Below, piece by piece: positions 8,477-18,788 of a stretch of 64,000 nt of DNA. Positions within the stretch are counted from its first letter, which is position 1. Each line of letters opens with the position of its first letter. The notes beneath the pieces were generated by a model. It did no database searches and had not been told where the DNA came from. It saw only the letters and a program-made list of their open reading frames with translations. The DNA comes from Burkholderiaceae bacterium (lineage in GTDB: Bacteria > Pseudomonadota > Gammaproteobacteria > Burkholderiales > Burkholderiaceae_C): contig JAFEHU010000067.1 in assembly GCA_017848435.1 (NCBI GenBank), positions 57,305 to 121,304 of the forward strand, read 5' to 3'. Both the position numbers and the translations under genes were made by a program.

Positions 8477-9337
8477 ATGCCGCTTCCCCACCTGACCCAG
8501 GCCCGCGCGCCGCTCACCCACGAAATTGCGGCCGTCAACGAGTTCGGCGAAACCGATGCCGTGTCGATCCCGGCCGAGCGCCCGCTGACGGTCTACGTAG
8601 ACAAGCGCGAGCTGGTCACGCTGATGACGCTGGGCGCCGCACCGGAACTGCTGGTGCTGGGCTTTCTGCGCAACCAGCGCCTGGTCAAGTCGGTGGAGGC
8701 CATCCAGTCCATCACGGTGGACTGGGAGGTGGGCGCTGCGGCCGTGGTCACCCACCATGGCATTGAAAACATCGAGGCCAAAACCGCCAAGAAGGTGGTC
8801 ACCACCGGCTGTGGCCAAGGCAGCGTGTTCGGTGGCCTGATGGACGAGGTGGACGCGATTGAACTGCCCGAAGCCACACTGACGCAGGCCCAGCTCTACG
8901 GGCTGGTGAACGCGGTACGGCTCCAGGAAAGCACCTACAAGTCCAGCGGTTCGGTGCACGGCTGTGCGTTGTTCCGTGGCGAGGAGATGCTGACCTTTGT
9001 GGAGGACGTGGGCCGCCACAACGCGATCGACACCATTGCCGGCTGGATGTGGGTGCAGCCCGCCGAATGCATGAGCAGCGCCGACAAAATCTTCTACACC
9101 ACCGGCCGCCTGACCAGCGAGATGGTCATCAAGTCGGCGCAGATGGGCGTGCCGATCGTGGTGTCGCGCAGCGGCATCACGCAAATGGGGCAGCAGGTCG
9201 CCGCGCAGCTGGGGCTGTGCACCATTGGCCGGGCCACCAACAAGCGCTTTCTTTGTTACAGCGCACCGCACCGGCTGCTGCTGCAGCCCGAACTCGCGGG
9301 CAGCCCGCTGCGGCAAACAACCAGCGCCGACCGCTGA
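8477..9337 (+). CDS. fdhD: Formate dehydrogenase accessory sulfurtransferase FdhD
   Basis: A 286-residue protein of the FdhD family, which passes sulfur from a cysteine desulfurase to the molybdenum cofactor before it enters formate dehydrogenase. Family motifs are STYKSSGSVHGCALF, VEDVGRHNAID and FYTTGRLTSEMVIK. The expected CxxC is altered: Cys112 is present in TTGCGQGS but the second position is Gly115. An ATG at 8444 is possible but would place its ribosome site inside the terminator hairpin, so 8477 is preferred. The location just after the fdh operon fits the role. Confidence 0.93.
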   Translation: MPLPHLTQARAPLTHEIAAVNEFGETDAVSIPAERPLTVYVDKRELVTLMTLGAAPELLVLGFLRNQRLVKSVEAIQSITVDWEVGAAAVVTHHGIENIEAKTAKKVVTTGCGQGSVFGGLMDEVDAIELPEATLTQAQLYGLVNAVRLQESTYKSSGSVHGCALFRGEEMLTFVEDVGRHNAIDTIAGWMWVQPAECMSSADKIFYTTGRLTSEMVIKSAQMGVPIVVSRSGITQMGQQVAAQLGLCTIGRATNKRFLCYSAPHRLLLQPELAGSPLRQTTSADR

Positions 9338-9399
9338 GGCCTGTCGTTCCAGAGGGTGCACGCGGTGTCAGGGCATCCAAAACCACGTATCGTGCGCGC

Positions 9400-11919
9400 A
9401 TGAACACAAGCTTCTGGGCATTGGGCTGGCGCAGCCTGTGGCGCGATTTGCGCGCGGGCGAGCTGCGGCTGCTGATGGTGGCCGTCACGCTGGCGGTGGC
9501 GGCGGTCACCGCCGTGGGTTTTTTTGCCGACCGGCTGCAGGGCGGCCTGCAGCGCGATGCCAAGCAACTGCTTGGCGGCGACGCCGTGGTCGCCAGCGAC
9601 AACGCCACGCCCCCGGCCTTTCTGGCCAAGGCCCAGGCGCTCGGCCTGCAGGCCAGCAGCACTTTGGGCTTTCCCACCATGGGCCGTGCGTCTGAAACGC
9701 AGGGCGGCGCAACCCGGTTGGTGGCGCTGAAGGCGGTGGACGTTGGCTACCCGCTGCGCGGCAGCCTGAAGGTCGCGAGCCAGCCCGACGCGCCTGAACA
9801 GGCCACGCGCGACATCCCACAACCCGGCGAGGCGTGGGTGGATGCCGCCGTGCTCGACAGCCTGGGCCTGAAGATGGGCGACGCGCTGCTGCTGGGCGAC
9901 GCGCAGCTGCGCATTGCCCGCATCATCGTCATCGAGCCCGACCGGGGCGGTGGCTTCGTCAACTTTTCTCCCCGCGTCATGCTCAACCAGGCCGACATTG
10001 CCGCCACCGGCCTGGTGCAACCGGCCAGCCGCCTGACCTACCGGCTGGCGGTGGCCGGCACACCGGCCCAGGTAAAGGCCTTCACCGACTGGGCCGCCGA
10101 GGCTACCCAAACACCTGCCATGCGCGGCGTGCGGCTGGAGTCGCTCGACAGTGGCCGGCCCGAGATGCGGCAAACGCTGGCCCGCGCCGAACAGTTCCTG
10201 AGCCTGGTGGCGTTGCTGGCGGCGCTGCTGAGCGCGGTGGCGGTGGCGCTGGCCGCGCGCGCCTTTGCCGCCAGCCACCTGAACGACTGCGCGATGCTGC
10301 GGGTGCTGGGCCTGCGCCAGCGCACCATGGCGCTGGGCTACGCGTTCGAGTTCGCGCTGGTGGGGGTGTTTGCCAGCGGCGCCGGGCTGCTGCTGGGCTT
10401 TGCGGTGCACTACGGTTTTGTGGCGTTGCTCGCCGGGCTGGTGGCCGCAGCGCTGCCGCCACCGACGCTGTGGCCGGTGTTCTTCGGTTTCGGCATGGGG
10501 CTGACGCTGCTGGCCGCGTTTGGCCTGCCGCCGGTGCTGCAACTGGCCAGCGTGCCGCCGCTCAGGGTGATCCGGCGTGACGTGGGCAACCTCAAGCCCG
10601 CGTCGCTGGGCGTGTTGGCCCTGGGCGTGCTGGGCTTTGCGGCGCTGCTGATGGCCGTCAGCAGCGACTGGCTGCTGGGCCTGATTGCGGTGGGTGGTTT
10701 TGCCGGTGCGGTGGCGCTGTTTGCGGCCTTGAGCTGGCTGGCGGTGCGCCTGCTGCGCGCCAGCGTGCACGAGGCCACCGCGCCGCGTTGGCTGGTGCTG
10801 GCCACGCGGCAGCTGTCAGCCCGGCCAGCGTTCGCGGTGGTGCAGGTCAGTGCGCTGGCGGTGGGCATGCTGGCGCTGGTGCTGCTGGTGCTGCTGCGCA
10901 CCGACCTGGTCAGCAGTTGGCGCAAGGCCACCCCGCCCGACGCGCCCAACCGCTTCGTCATCAACATCCAGCCCGAACAGGGCGACGCCTTCCGCCAGAC
11001 CCTGCGCGACGCCGGTGTGACGCAGTTCGACTGGTACCCGATGATCCGTGGCCGGCTGGTCGCCATCAACGGCGCACCGACCTCGCCCGACGCCTTCACC
11101 GACGAGCGTGCCAAGCGGCTGGTGGACCGCGAGTTCAACCTCTCGCACGCCGCCGAACAGCCGCCGCACAACACAGTAGTGGGCGGGCGTTGGGCCAACG
11201 AGGAGCGCGGCGCCATCAGCCTGGAGGAGGGCATTGCCAAGACGCTCAAGCTCAAGCTCGGCGACGAACTGCGGTTCGACATTGGCGGGATCGAGGCCAG
11301 CGCCAAGGTCACCTCGCTGCGCAAAGTGGACTGGGGTTCGCTGCACGCCAACTTCTTTGTGCTCTACCCGGTGAGCCGCTTGGACGACGTGCCCAGCACC
11401 TACATGACGGCCTTCCGCGCGCCGGCCACCGCCGGTTTTGACAACCGGCTGGTACAGGCTTACCCCAACATCACCAACGTGGACATGAGCGCCACCATCA
11501 ACCAGATCCAGCGCGTGCTGGACCAGGTGATCCGTGCGGTGGAGTTTTTGTTCGGCTTCACGCTGGCCGCCGGGCTGGTGGTGCTGTTTGCAGCGGTCAC
11601 TGCCACCCGCGAGGAACGGGTGCGCGAGTTCGCCATCATGCGGGCGGTGGGCGCCAGCAGTGGGCTGCTGCGCCAGGTGCAGCGCGCCGAGCTGGCGGGC
11701 GTGGGCCTGCTGGCGGGCTTTCTGGCGTCGCTGGTGGCCTCGGTCGTGGGCTGGGCGCTGGCGCGCTTCGTGTTTGAATTCGAGTGGACGGTGTCCCTCT
11801 GGGTGCCGCTGGTGGGCGCATTGGCCGGGGCGGCGCTGGCGCTGGCCGCCGGCTGGTGGGGCCTGCGCGAGGTGGTGCAGCGGCCGGTGATGGACGCGCT
11901 GCGCCGCGCGCCGCAGTGA
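9400..11919 (+). CDS. FtsX-like ABC transporter permease (YbbP type)
   Basis: An 839-residue integral membrane protein. The start at 9400 (MNTSFWALGWRSLWRDLRAG) is the usual N-terminus of this family. A first span is near residues 22-45 and is followed by a large periplasmic domain. Then come clusters of membrane spans near residues 265-480, a second periplasmic domain, and three C-terminal spans with the FtsX signature (REERVREFAIMRAVGASSG). The family works with a LolD-like ATPase to move lipids or lipoproteins or to do mechanical work. No ATPase gene lies beside it. It follows fdhD by 62 bp. Confidence 0.9.
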   Translation: MNTSFWALGWRSLWRDLRAGELRLLMVAVTLAVAAVTAVGFFADRLQGGLQRDAKQLLGGDAVVASDNATPPAFLAKAQALGLQASSTLGFPTMGRASETQGGATRLVALKAVDVGYPLRGSLKVASQPDAPEQATRDIPQPGEAWVDAAVLDSLGLKMGDALLLGDAQLRIARIIVIEPDRGGGFVNFSPRVMLNQADIAATGLVQPASRLTYRLAVAGTPAQVKAFTDWAAEATQTPAMRGVRLESLDSGRPEMRQTLARAEQFLSLVALLAALLSAVAVALAARAFAASHLNDCAMLRVLGLRQRTMALGYAFEFALVGVFASGAGLLLGFAVHYGFVALLAGLVAAALPPPTLWPVFFGFGMGLTLLAAFGLPPVLQLASVPPLRVIRRDVGNLKPASLGVLALGVLGFAALLMAVSSDWLLGLIAVGGFAGAVALFAALSWLAVRLLRASVHEATAPRWLVLATRQLSARPAFAVVQVSALAVGMLALVLLVLLRTDLVSSWRKATPPDAPNRFVINIQPEQGDAFRQTLRDAGVTQFDWYPMIRGRLVAINGAPTSPDAFTDERAKRLVDREFNLSHAAEQPPHNTVVGGRWANEERGAISLEEGIAKTLKLKLGDELRFDIGGIEASAKVTSLRKVDWGSLHANFFVLYPVSRLDDVPSTYMTAFRAPATAGFDNRLVQAYPNITNVDMSATINQIQRVLDQVIRAVEFLFGFTLAAGLVVLFAAVTATREERVREFAIMRAVGASSGLLRQVQRAELAGVGLLAGFLASLVASVVGWALARFVFEFEWTVSLWVPLVGALAGAALALAAGWWGLREVVQRPVMDALRRAPQ

Positions 11920-11936
11920 GCGGCTGCGTTTAAAAT

Positions 11937-12001
11937 GCTACGCTTTAGATAGCTGAATCGCTAGATTCCACCAAGGCTCATGGCCGATTTAACTGAAAAT
12001 A
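11937..12001 (+). repeat. 65-bp interspersed repeat, copy A (overlaps a start codon)
   Basis: This is one of four ungapped, alignable 65-bp copies in the window. It matches the reverse complement of copy C (34913-34977) at 51 of 65 positions by my hand count. Shared blocks include ATAGCTGAATCGC, AGATTC and GCCGATTT. The copy starts 17 bp after the permease stop and runs into the haemoglobin gene, covering its ATG at 11980 and the next six codons. Hand alignment only. Confidence 0.75.
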
Positions 12002-12414
12002 ACACCGACGAAGCCGCACCAGACACGCTGTACGCCCTGTTGGGCGGTGAAACGCAGGTCAGGGCGCTGGTCGACGCCTTCTACGACCTGATGGACCTGG
12101 AGCCGCGCTACGCCGTGCTGCGCGCGGTGCACGGCAACACGCTGGAGAACGCGCGCCAGCGGCTGTTCTGGTACCTCTGCGGCTGGCTCGGCGGCCCGCC
12201 GTACTACACCGACCGCTTTGGCCACCCGCGCCTGCGCGCCCGCCACCTGCCGCAGCAGATTGGCGGCCACAGCATCGGCATTCAGGAGCGTGACCAGTGG
12301 CTCGCCTGCATGGACGAGGCCATGGGCCAGGTGGGTGTGCACGAGGCCCTGCGCGCCCACCTGCGCCAGGTGTTTTTTGACACCGCCGACTGGATGCGCA
12401 ACCGGCCTGAATGA
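11980..12414 (+). CDS. Group II truncated haemoglobin
   Basis: A 144-residue globin of the truncated group II (TrHbO/YjbI) type, which binds O2 or reacts with NO or peroxide. Recognised stretches are TLYALLGGETQVRALVDAFYDLM, split by family as helices A-B, then FWYLCGWLGGPPYYTDRFG and HPRLRARHLPQQIG. The proximal histidine is in the HPRLRARH region. The first ten or so residues are an extension before the globin fold, and the first seven are encoded by repeat copy A. The only Shine-Dalgarno-like bases (AAGG, 3 bp from ATG) also lie in the repeat. An exported Fe-SOD follows, suggesting an oxidative stress context. Confidence 0.92.
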   Translation: MADLTENNTDEAAPDTLYALLGGETQVRALVDAFYDLMDLEPRYAVLRAVHGNTLENARQRLFWYLCGWLGGPPYYTDRFGHPRLRARHLPQQIGGHSIGIQERDQWLACMDEAMGQVGVHEALRAHLRQVFFDTADWMRNRPE

Positions 12415-12416
12415 GT

Positions 12417-12443
12417 GCGCCCGTCCGCCGTGCTGGCGGGCGC
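12417..12443. terminator. GC-rich hairpin after the haemoglobin gene
   Basis: GCGCCCG (12417-12423) pairs with CGGGCGC (12437-12443) 3 bp after the stop codon. No T-tract follows, so it is at best a weak or Rho-assisted terminator. The rest of the 188-bp gap to sodB shows no gene. Confidence 0.35.
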
Positions 12444-12602
12444 GTGTGGGCTTTTGGCCTACACGGGTGGCCGTGTTCTGGCTGACAGCGCCTCACGCGC
12501 TGGGCCGATGCCGGGCCTGGGGGGCCCTGCCTACGATGGAACTGCGGTGCCATCCAGCCTGTTTGTGGTGGCACCTGCCCAACCACAAAAAAGGACCCCA
12601 CC

Positions 12603-13319
12603 ATGAACCGACGCCACCTGCTGCTCTCCAGCGCCGCCCTGTCTTCCCTCGCACTCAGCGCCCACGCGGCCAACCCCACCGCCCCGGTGGTCAACAAGCC
12701 GGAGGTGCTGAAGGGCGCCGAGAACACCGCCAGGGCCCAGCCACCGCTGCCGTATGCGCAAAGCGCGCTGGCCCCGGTGATTGGCAGCACCACGGTGGGC
12801 TTGCACTACGGCAAACACCACAAAAAATACTTTGAAGAACTGGCCAAGCTGTTGCCCGCCGCCACGCTGGAGACGGATTCGCTGGAAAGCATCGTCCGTG
12901 CTGCCACGCCCGGCCCGATCGCCAACAACGCCGGCCAGGCCTGGAACCACAACTTCTACTGGCGCTCGATCGCGCCCAAGAGCGGTGGCAAGCCGCCCCA
13001 GGCCGTGCGCGTGGCGCTCGAAGAGTCGTTTGGCTCGGTAGACGCCTTCAACAAAGAATTCACCAAGACCGCCAGCGAGCATTTCGGCAGTGGCTGGGCC
13101 TGGCTCTGCAAGAACCAGCAAAACGGCAAGCTGGTGGTGGTCGGCACGCACGACGCGGCCTCGCCCCTGACCATGGCCAGCCTGAAGCCGCTGCTGGTGG
13201 TGGACGTGTGGGAACACGCGTACTACAAGGACTACAGCAACGAGCGTGAGAAGTACGTCACCGCGGTGGTGGACAAGCTGCTGAACTGGCGTTTTGTAGA
13301 GGCCAACCTGGCCACCTGA
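12603..13319 (+). CDS. sodB: Fe-type superoxide dismutase with export signal
   Basis: A 238-residue iron/manganese superoxide dismutase, converting superoxide to O2 and H2O2. Metal ligands are the histidines of GLHYGKHHKKY and NHNFYW and the Asp and His of VVDVWEHAYY. The N-terminus is a signal peptide (MNRRHLLLSSAALSSLALS, cleaved after HAA or nearby) with an RR pair that could be read as a weak Tat motif. Ordinary SodB is near 193 residues and cytoplasmic, so the extra length is the leader plus about 20 residues of linker. It is likely periplasmic. Confidence 0.93.
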   Translation: MNRRHLLLSSAALSSLALSAHAANPTAPVVNKPEVLKGAENTARAQPPLPYAQSALAPVIGSTTVGLHYGKHHKKYFEELAKLLPAATLETDSLESIVRAATPGPIANNAGQAWNHNFYWRSIAPKSGGKPPQAVRVALEESFGSVDAFNKEFTKTASEHFGSGWAWLCKNQQNGKLVVVGTHDAASPLTMASLKPLLVVDVWEHAYYKDYSNEREKYVTAVVDKLLNWRFVEANLAT

Positions 13320-13332
13320 ACGGCGGTACGGC

Positions 13333-13980
13333 TCAGCCCTGCAGGCCCGCAGGTTTGAGCAACACCACCAGCGCGCCCGCGCCGCCTTCCGAAGGCTTGG
13401 CCAGCACAAAGGCCAGCACTTCGGTTTTCTGGATCAGCCAGCCCAGCACCTTGCTCTTGAGCACCGGTGTTTTGCCCGGCGACCCCAGCCCTTTGCCATG
13501 CACCACCCGCACGCAGCGGATGCCGTCCCGGTACGCCATGCGAATGAACGCCGACAGGCGTTCTCTCGCTTCTTCGCGGCGCAGGCCGTGCAGGTCCAGT
13601 TCACGCTGGATGCTCCAGTCGCCCTTGCGCAGCTTGCGCGTCACGTCGGTGCCCACGCCGGGCCGGCGGTAGCTGAGCGCGTCGTCGGTGTCGAGCAGGG
13701 TGCTCACGTCAAACCCGTCGCTGAGGGCCTCGCGCAGCACCGCCTCTTCGTCCAGCAGCAATTGCAGCGCAATCGGCGCGGGCGGGTCGGGCGGCAGCAG
13801 CACGGTGCGTTTGTCGGGCAGCGGTTGCACCGGTCCCACAGCGCGGGCAAACAGCTCTTTTTCGGCCAGCGCCCGGCGCTCGGCCTCGCGTCGGGCTTTC
13901 TCCAGCGCGGCGGTGCGCGCCTTGTGCTCGGCGATGGTTTTCTGGATCGTGCCGAGGTCCTGCAGCGAATGCACTTTCAC
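13333..13980 (-). CDS. Smr domain protein (MutS2 C-terminal-like endonuclease family)
   Basis: A 215-residue protein. The N-terminal third is a charged helix (coiled-coil-like, residues about 8-45). The C-terminal half is a Smr domain, recognised by [16 protein letters not shown] and the catalytic-type VVHGKGLGS motif. Smr domains nick or cleave DNA or mRNA; SmrB cuts mRNA at collided ribosomes in E. coli. Start is GTG, overlapping the radC stop (GTGA), so the two are coupled. Confidence 0.9.
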   Translation of the reverse strand: MKVHSLQDLGTIQKTIAEHKARTAALEKARREAERRALAEKELFARAVGPVQPLPDKRTVLLPPDPPAPIALQLLLDEEAVLREALSDGFDVSTLLDTDDALSYRRPGVGTDVTRKLRKGDWSIQRELDLHGLRREEARERLSAFIRMAYRDGIRCVRVVHGKGLGSPGKTPVLKSKVLGWLIQKTEVLAFVLAKPSEGGAGALVVLLKPAGLQG

Positions 13981-14654
13981 AGCAACCCCCGCTCGGCCAT
14001 GGACAAGGCGGCGCCCGGTGCCACGATGACATGGTCCAGTACCCGCACGTCCACCAGCGCCAGCGCGGCTTTCAGCGTCTGCGTCAGCGCCTCGTCGGCG
14101 CGCGACGGTTCGGCCACGCCAGACGGGTGGTTGTGCGCCAGCACCACCGCACCCGCCTGGTGGTGCAACGCGCGCAACACCACCTCGCGCGGGTAGACGC
14201 TGGTCTGCGTGAGCGTGCCGCGGAACAGCTCTTCCATCGCCAGCAGGCGGTGTTGTGCGTCCAGAAACAGCACCGCAAACACCTCGTGCGGGCGGGCGGC
14301 CAGCTGCAGCTGCAGGTAATTTTTCACCGCGTCGGGCGAGTCGAACACGGTACGGCTTTTCAGCTGCTGCGCCAGCGCACGGCGGGCCAGCTCCAGCACC
14401 GCCACCAGTTCGGCGCGTTTGGCCGGGCCGCCCAGGCCCTTGATGCGTTTGAGGTCTTCCGCGCTGGTGTTCAGCAGCCCGGCGATGCCGCCAAACGTGT
14501 CGAGCAGTTCCTGCGCCAGGGCCAGCACGTTCTTGCCCGCCATGCCGGTGCGCAACAGCAGCGCCAGCAGTTCGGCGTCGCCCAGTGCGGCGGGGCCGCG
14601 CGCCAGCAGCTTTTCGCGCGGGCGGGCGTCGGGCGGCAGGTCTTTGAGGATCAT
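13977..14654 (-). CDS. radC: RadC/JAB-domain protein
   Basis: A 225-residue RadC family protein. An N-terminal helix-hairpin-helix region ([16 protein letters not shown]) is followed by the JAB metalloprotease-like core with the zinc motif [16 protein letters not shown]. Despite the name, a role in DNA repair is not proven for the family. The gene is divergent from fkpB, with a 99-bp shared upstream region (14655-14753). Confidence 0.93.
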   Translation of the reverse strand: MILKDLPPDARPREKLLARGPAALGDAELLALLLRTGMAGKNVLALAQELLDTFGGIAGLLNTSAEDLKRIKGLGGPAKRAELVAVLELARRALAQQLKSRTVFDSPDAVKNYLQLQLAARPHEVFAVLFLDAQHRLLAMEELFRGTLTQTSVYPREVVLRALHHQAGAVVLAHNHPSGVAEPSRADEALTQTLKAALALVDVRVLDHVIVAPGAALSMAERGLL

Positions 14655-14753
14655 GGGCGGTGGGAGAGGGGGGTATCGCCTGGGCGTTCAGCCCGTGTCG
14701 CGGCGAGTTTCTACAATACAGGCAGTTTATCGACAGTTCGCCACAGAGGTCCC

Positions 14754-15227
14754 ATGTCCCCAGACACCCCGCGCATTCAGGCCGGCTCGTTCCTGACGCT
14801 GCACTACCGGCTGGCAGGCCCCAACGGTGACATCATCAACACCTTCAGCGGGCCACCGGCCACGCTGTCGCTCGGCACCGGGGCGCTGTCGCCAGCGGTG
14901 GAGCAGCGTTTGATCGGCCTGACCGAAGGCACCCGCACCGCGTTTGACATTCCCGCCGGCGTCGCCTTTGGCGAACGCAACCCCGAGATGACGCAGTGGG
15001 TGTCCAAAAAACTGCTGCACGACCTCGGCGAGGCCGACACCGATTACGCCGTGGGCGATGTGGTGCAGTTCCCCACGCCCGACGGCCGCGCCTCGTACGC
15101 CGGTGCGGTGCAGCAGGTGCGCCGCAACCCGGCGGACAACAGCGTAGAAGCCATTCAGCTCGACTTCAATCACCCGCTGGCCAGCCAGCCGGTGACGTTT
15201 GAAGTGCATGTGATTGGTGTGTTGTGA
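14754..15227 (+). CDS. fkpB: FKBP-type peptidyl-prolyl isomerase, SlpA/FkpB type
   Basis: A 157-residue SlyD/FkpB-like prolyl isomerase. The FKBP start ([20 protein letters not shown]), the inserted flap and the [11 protein letters not shown] stretch are visible. It begins at ATG 14754, with an AGAGG ribosome site. Its stop overlaps the GTG start of ispH. The fkpB-ispH pairing is conserved in many proteobacteria. A long open frame upstream of 14754 lies antisense to radC and is not part of the gene. Confidence 0.92.
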   Translation: MSPDTPRIQAGSFLTLHYRLAGPNGDIINTFSGPPATLSLGTGALSPAVEQRLIGLTEGTRTAFDIPAGVAFGERNPEMTQWVSKKLLHDLGEADTDYAVGDVVQFPTPDGRASYAGAVQQVRRNPADNSVEAIQLDFNHPLASQPVTFEVHVIGVL

Positions 15228-16174
15228 GCAGCATCGGCCCCCAGGAAATTGTTTTGGCAGAGCCGCGTGGGTTTTGCGCGGGCGTGGACCGCGCGATCGA
15301 GATCGTGGAACGTGCGCTGGAGAAATTCGGCGCCCCCATCTACGTGCGCCACGAGATCGTGCACAACACCTACGTGGTGAACGACCTCAAGGCCAAAGGC
15401 GCGCGTTTCATTGAAGACCTGGACGAGGTGCCCCCCGGCGCAACGCTGGTGTTCTCGGCCCACGGCGTGAGCCAGGCGGTGCAGCGCGAGGCCGCAGCGC
15501 GTGGCTTCCAGGTGTTTGACGCCACCTGCCCGCTGGTGACCAAGGTGCATGTGGAAGTGGCCAAGCTCGCCAAAGAGGGCTACGAGTTCCTGATGATCGG
15601 CCACAAAGGCCACCCCGAGGTGGAAGGCACGATGGGCCAGGTCGACAGCGGCATCCACCTGGTGGAAGACCTGACCGACGCGGCGCGGGTGCAGCCGGCA
15701 CAGACCGCCAAGCTGGCGATGGTGACGCAGACCACGCTGAGCGTGGACGACGCCTCCGGCATTGCCAACGCGCTGCGTGTCCGGTTCCCGCTGCTGCGCG
15801 AACCCAAGCAGCAAGACATCTGCTACGCCACCCAGAACCGGCAAGACGCGGTGAAAGTGCTCAGCCCGCAGGTGGACCTGGTGATTGTGGTCGGCAGCCC
15901 GACCAGTTCCAACAGCAACCGCCTGCGTGAAGTGGCCGAAAAGCTCGGCACCGAGAGCCACATGGTCGACAACGCGGACGAACTGCAGGCGGCGTGGTTT
16001 GAGGGCAAGCAGCGCATCGGGCTCACGGCGGGTGCCTCGGCGCCGGAGATTCTGGTGAAGCAGGTCATTGACCGCATCAAGGCGCTGGGCGCGGTGTCGG
16101 TGCAGCGCCTGCCCGGCACGCCCGAAACCATGAAGTTCCCGATGCCAAAAGGCCTGCGCATCGACCACCCATGA
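15224..16174 (+). CDS. ispH: 4-hydroxy-3-methylbut-2-enyl diphosphate reductase
   Basis: A 316-residue IspH (LytB), the last enzyme of the MEP isoprenoid pathway, producing IPP and DMAPP. The three cluster-binding cysteines are Cys18 ([11 protein letters not shown]), Cys102 (DATCPLVTK) and Cys200 ([10 protein letters not shown]). Other family motifs are HEIVHN, HGHP-like [14 protein letters not shown] and TAGASAPE. The GTG start at 15224 overlaps the fkpB stop as GTGA, so the two are translationally coupled. Confidence 0.97.
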   Translation: MSSIGPQEIVLAEPRGFCAGVDRAIEIVERALEKFGAPIYVRHEIVHNTYVVNDLKAKGARFIEDLDEVPPGATLVFSAHGVSQAVQREAAARGFQVFDATCPLVTKVHVEVAKLAKEGYEFLMIGHKGHPEVEGTMGQVDSGIHLVEDLTDAARVQPAQTAKLAMVTQTTLSVDDASGIANALRVRFPLLREPKQQDICYATQNRQDAVKVLSPQVDLVIVVGSPTSSNSNRLREVAEKLGTESHMVDNADELQAAWFEGKQRIGLTAGASAPEILVKQVIDRIKALGAVSVQRLPGTPETMKFPMPKGLRIDHP

Positions 16175-16186
16175 GACGGGCAGTTT

Positions 16187-16251
16187 GCTATTGATTCAAT
16201 AGCTTTACTGCTAGGTTTCACTAGGGCTTGAGGCCAATTTGGCTTGAAATC
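16187..16251 (+). repeat. 65-bp interspersed repeat, copy B
   Basis: It lies 13 bp after the ispH stop in the 113-bp convergent gap before the VOC gene. It aligns without gaps to copy D (45 of 65 by hand, reverse complement) and to copy C (41 of 65). Strongest shared blocks are GCTAT at the start, ATAGCTTTACTGCTAG and the closing AAATC. Confidence 0.7.
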
Positions 16252-16287
16252 GCCCTGAAAATCCAGGGTGGCAGACCCGGTAGCGCT

Positions 16288-16719
16288 TTACGGGGCCTCA
16301 GGTGCCTCGCCGGTCTCGCAGTTCACCATCCAGCTGACGCCGAATTTGTCCACCAGCATGCCGAAGTGGGCGCCCCAGAAGGTCTTGGCGAATGGCATGG
16401 TCACCATGCCGCCGACGGCCAGGGCCTTGAACACCGCTTCGCCCCGCGCCGCGTCCAGCGGCAGATTGACCGACATCGAAAACCCCGCGTGGCCGGCAAA
16501 CGGCTGGCCCGGCATCCGGTCGCTGGCCATGAAGCGCTGGCCGTCCACCGCCAGCGCCGCGTGCATCACCTTCTGGTGCCATTCCGGTGCCAGGTGCTCG
16601 GCCTCGGGCGATTCGGCGTAGCGGTGCATGGCCACCAGTTCGCCGCCCAGGCAGTGCTGGTAAAAGCCCAGCGCGGTTTCGCAGTTGCCGTCAAAAAACA
16701 AATAGGGTTCGATGCGCAT
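16288..16719 (-). CDS. VOC family protein (PhnB/glyoxalase-like)
   Basis: A 143-residue vicinal-oxygen-chelate fold protein of the PhnB-like group (MRIEPYLFFDGNCETALGFY at the N-terminus, MVTMPFAKTFWGAHFGMLVD near the C-terminus). Members bind small molecules and are often misnamed 3-demethylubiquinone methyltransferase. The true substrate is unknown. It is a single gene, convergent with ispH and divergent from serS. Confidence 0.85.
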   Translation of the reverse strand: MRIEPYLFFDGNCETALGFYQHCLGGELVAMHRYAESPEAEHLAPEWHQKVMHAALAVDGQRFMASDRMPGQPFAGHAGFSMSVNLPLDAARGEAVFKALAVGGMVTMPFAKTFWGAHFGMLVDKFGVSWMVNCETGEAPEAP

Positions 16720-16801
16720 GGCACAGGGGTTACTACGAAATTAGTTCTCATGGTAACGGCGAAACAGCGGCTGTAAAAGGTGGCGAACCCGCACCCCCTA
16801 A

Positions 16802-18130
<1,329 letters not shown>

Positions 18131-18136
18131 ACGGCC

Positions 18137-18622
18137 TTACTTGATGTAGACCGTGCCAGTGAAGCTGGAGACCAGGGCGGTTTCTCCCGCCGCGTTGGTG
18201 CGTGTCATGTCCACCCGGTAGATCGCCAGCCGGCGGCTGCGGCTCACCTCGTGGGCCTTGGCTTCCAGCACGTCGCCAAAACGCGCGGCGGCCTGGTAGG
18301 TGATGTGGGCGTCAATGCCGACCGCCATCACCCCATAGGCATTGGCCGCCATGCCGAATGCCGTGTCGGCCAGGCTGAACATGGCGCCGCCGTGGCAGGC
18401 CCGGTGGAAGTTCATGTGCTGTTCTGCCACGCGCATGCGCAGCGTGGCGCGGCCCAGGCCAATGTCCACCAGCTCAATGCCCAGCGCTTCGCAGTGGCCG
18501 TCGGCCGCGCGGTAGTGGCGCGCGCGTTCAAACGCGGCAGCGTCGGTTTGCTCGGGCAGGGGGTCGTTGCGACCGGCTTGCGCCACAGCGGCGGCGGTGG
18601 CGGGGTGGGAAAGACCAGACAA
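18137..18622 (-). CDS. paaI: PaaI-type hotdog thioesterase (hydroxyphenylacetyl-CoA thioesterase-like)
   Basis: A hotdog-fold acyl-CoA thioesterase with the typical CHGGAMFSLADTAFG motif; 161 residues with the start used here. No ATG exists at the N-terminus. TTG at 18622 is chosen because AAGGAG lies 6 bp upstream; a longer TTG start at 18667 is possible. PaaI removes dead-end CoA esters in phenylacetate degradation, but no other paa genes are nearby, so the pathway is uncertain. Convergent with serS (6 bp apart). Confidence 0.85.
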   Translation of the reverse strand: MSGLSHPATAAAVAQAGRNDPLPEQTDAAAFERARHYRAADGHCEALGIELVDIGLGRATLRMRVAEQHMNFHRACHGGAMFSLADTAFGMAANAYGVMAVGIDAHITYQAAARFGDVLEAKAHEVSRSRRLAIYRVDMTRTNAAGETALVSSFTGTVYIK

Positions 18623-18788
18623 ATACAACTCCTTGAGTGCCAAGGGGCCAGCAAGGTGCTGTCCCAAAGAAAAACCCCGGTGCTACTGTTCATAACAACG
18701 GGGCGGTCTGCAGGAAAATTCTAAACGCGTTCCTGGGCGCTTGGCCGTTCTGACCACACCCACCCGCTCATTGGGCAACCACCGGTAA

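Noticed and set aside
6291..9361. Long minus-strand open frames over the fdhC, Pro/Ala/Lys-rich and fdhD genes
   Set aside because: They are reversed readings of GC-rich codons; the plus-strand genes have ribosome sites, signal peptides and family motifs.
14687..14717. Sigma-70 promoter for fkpB-ispH (TTCAGC and TACAAT)
   Set aside because: The -10 box is fair, but the -35 match is poor and the spacer would be 19 bp.
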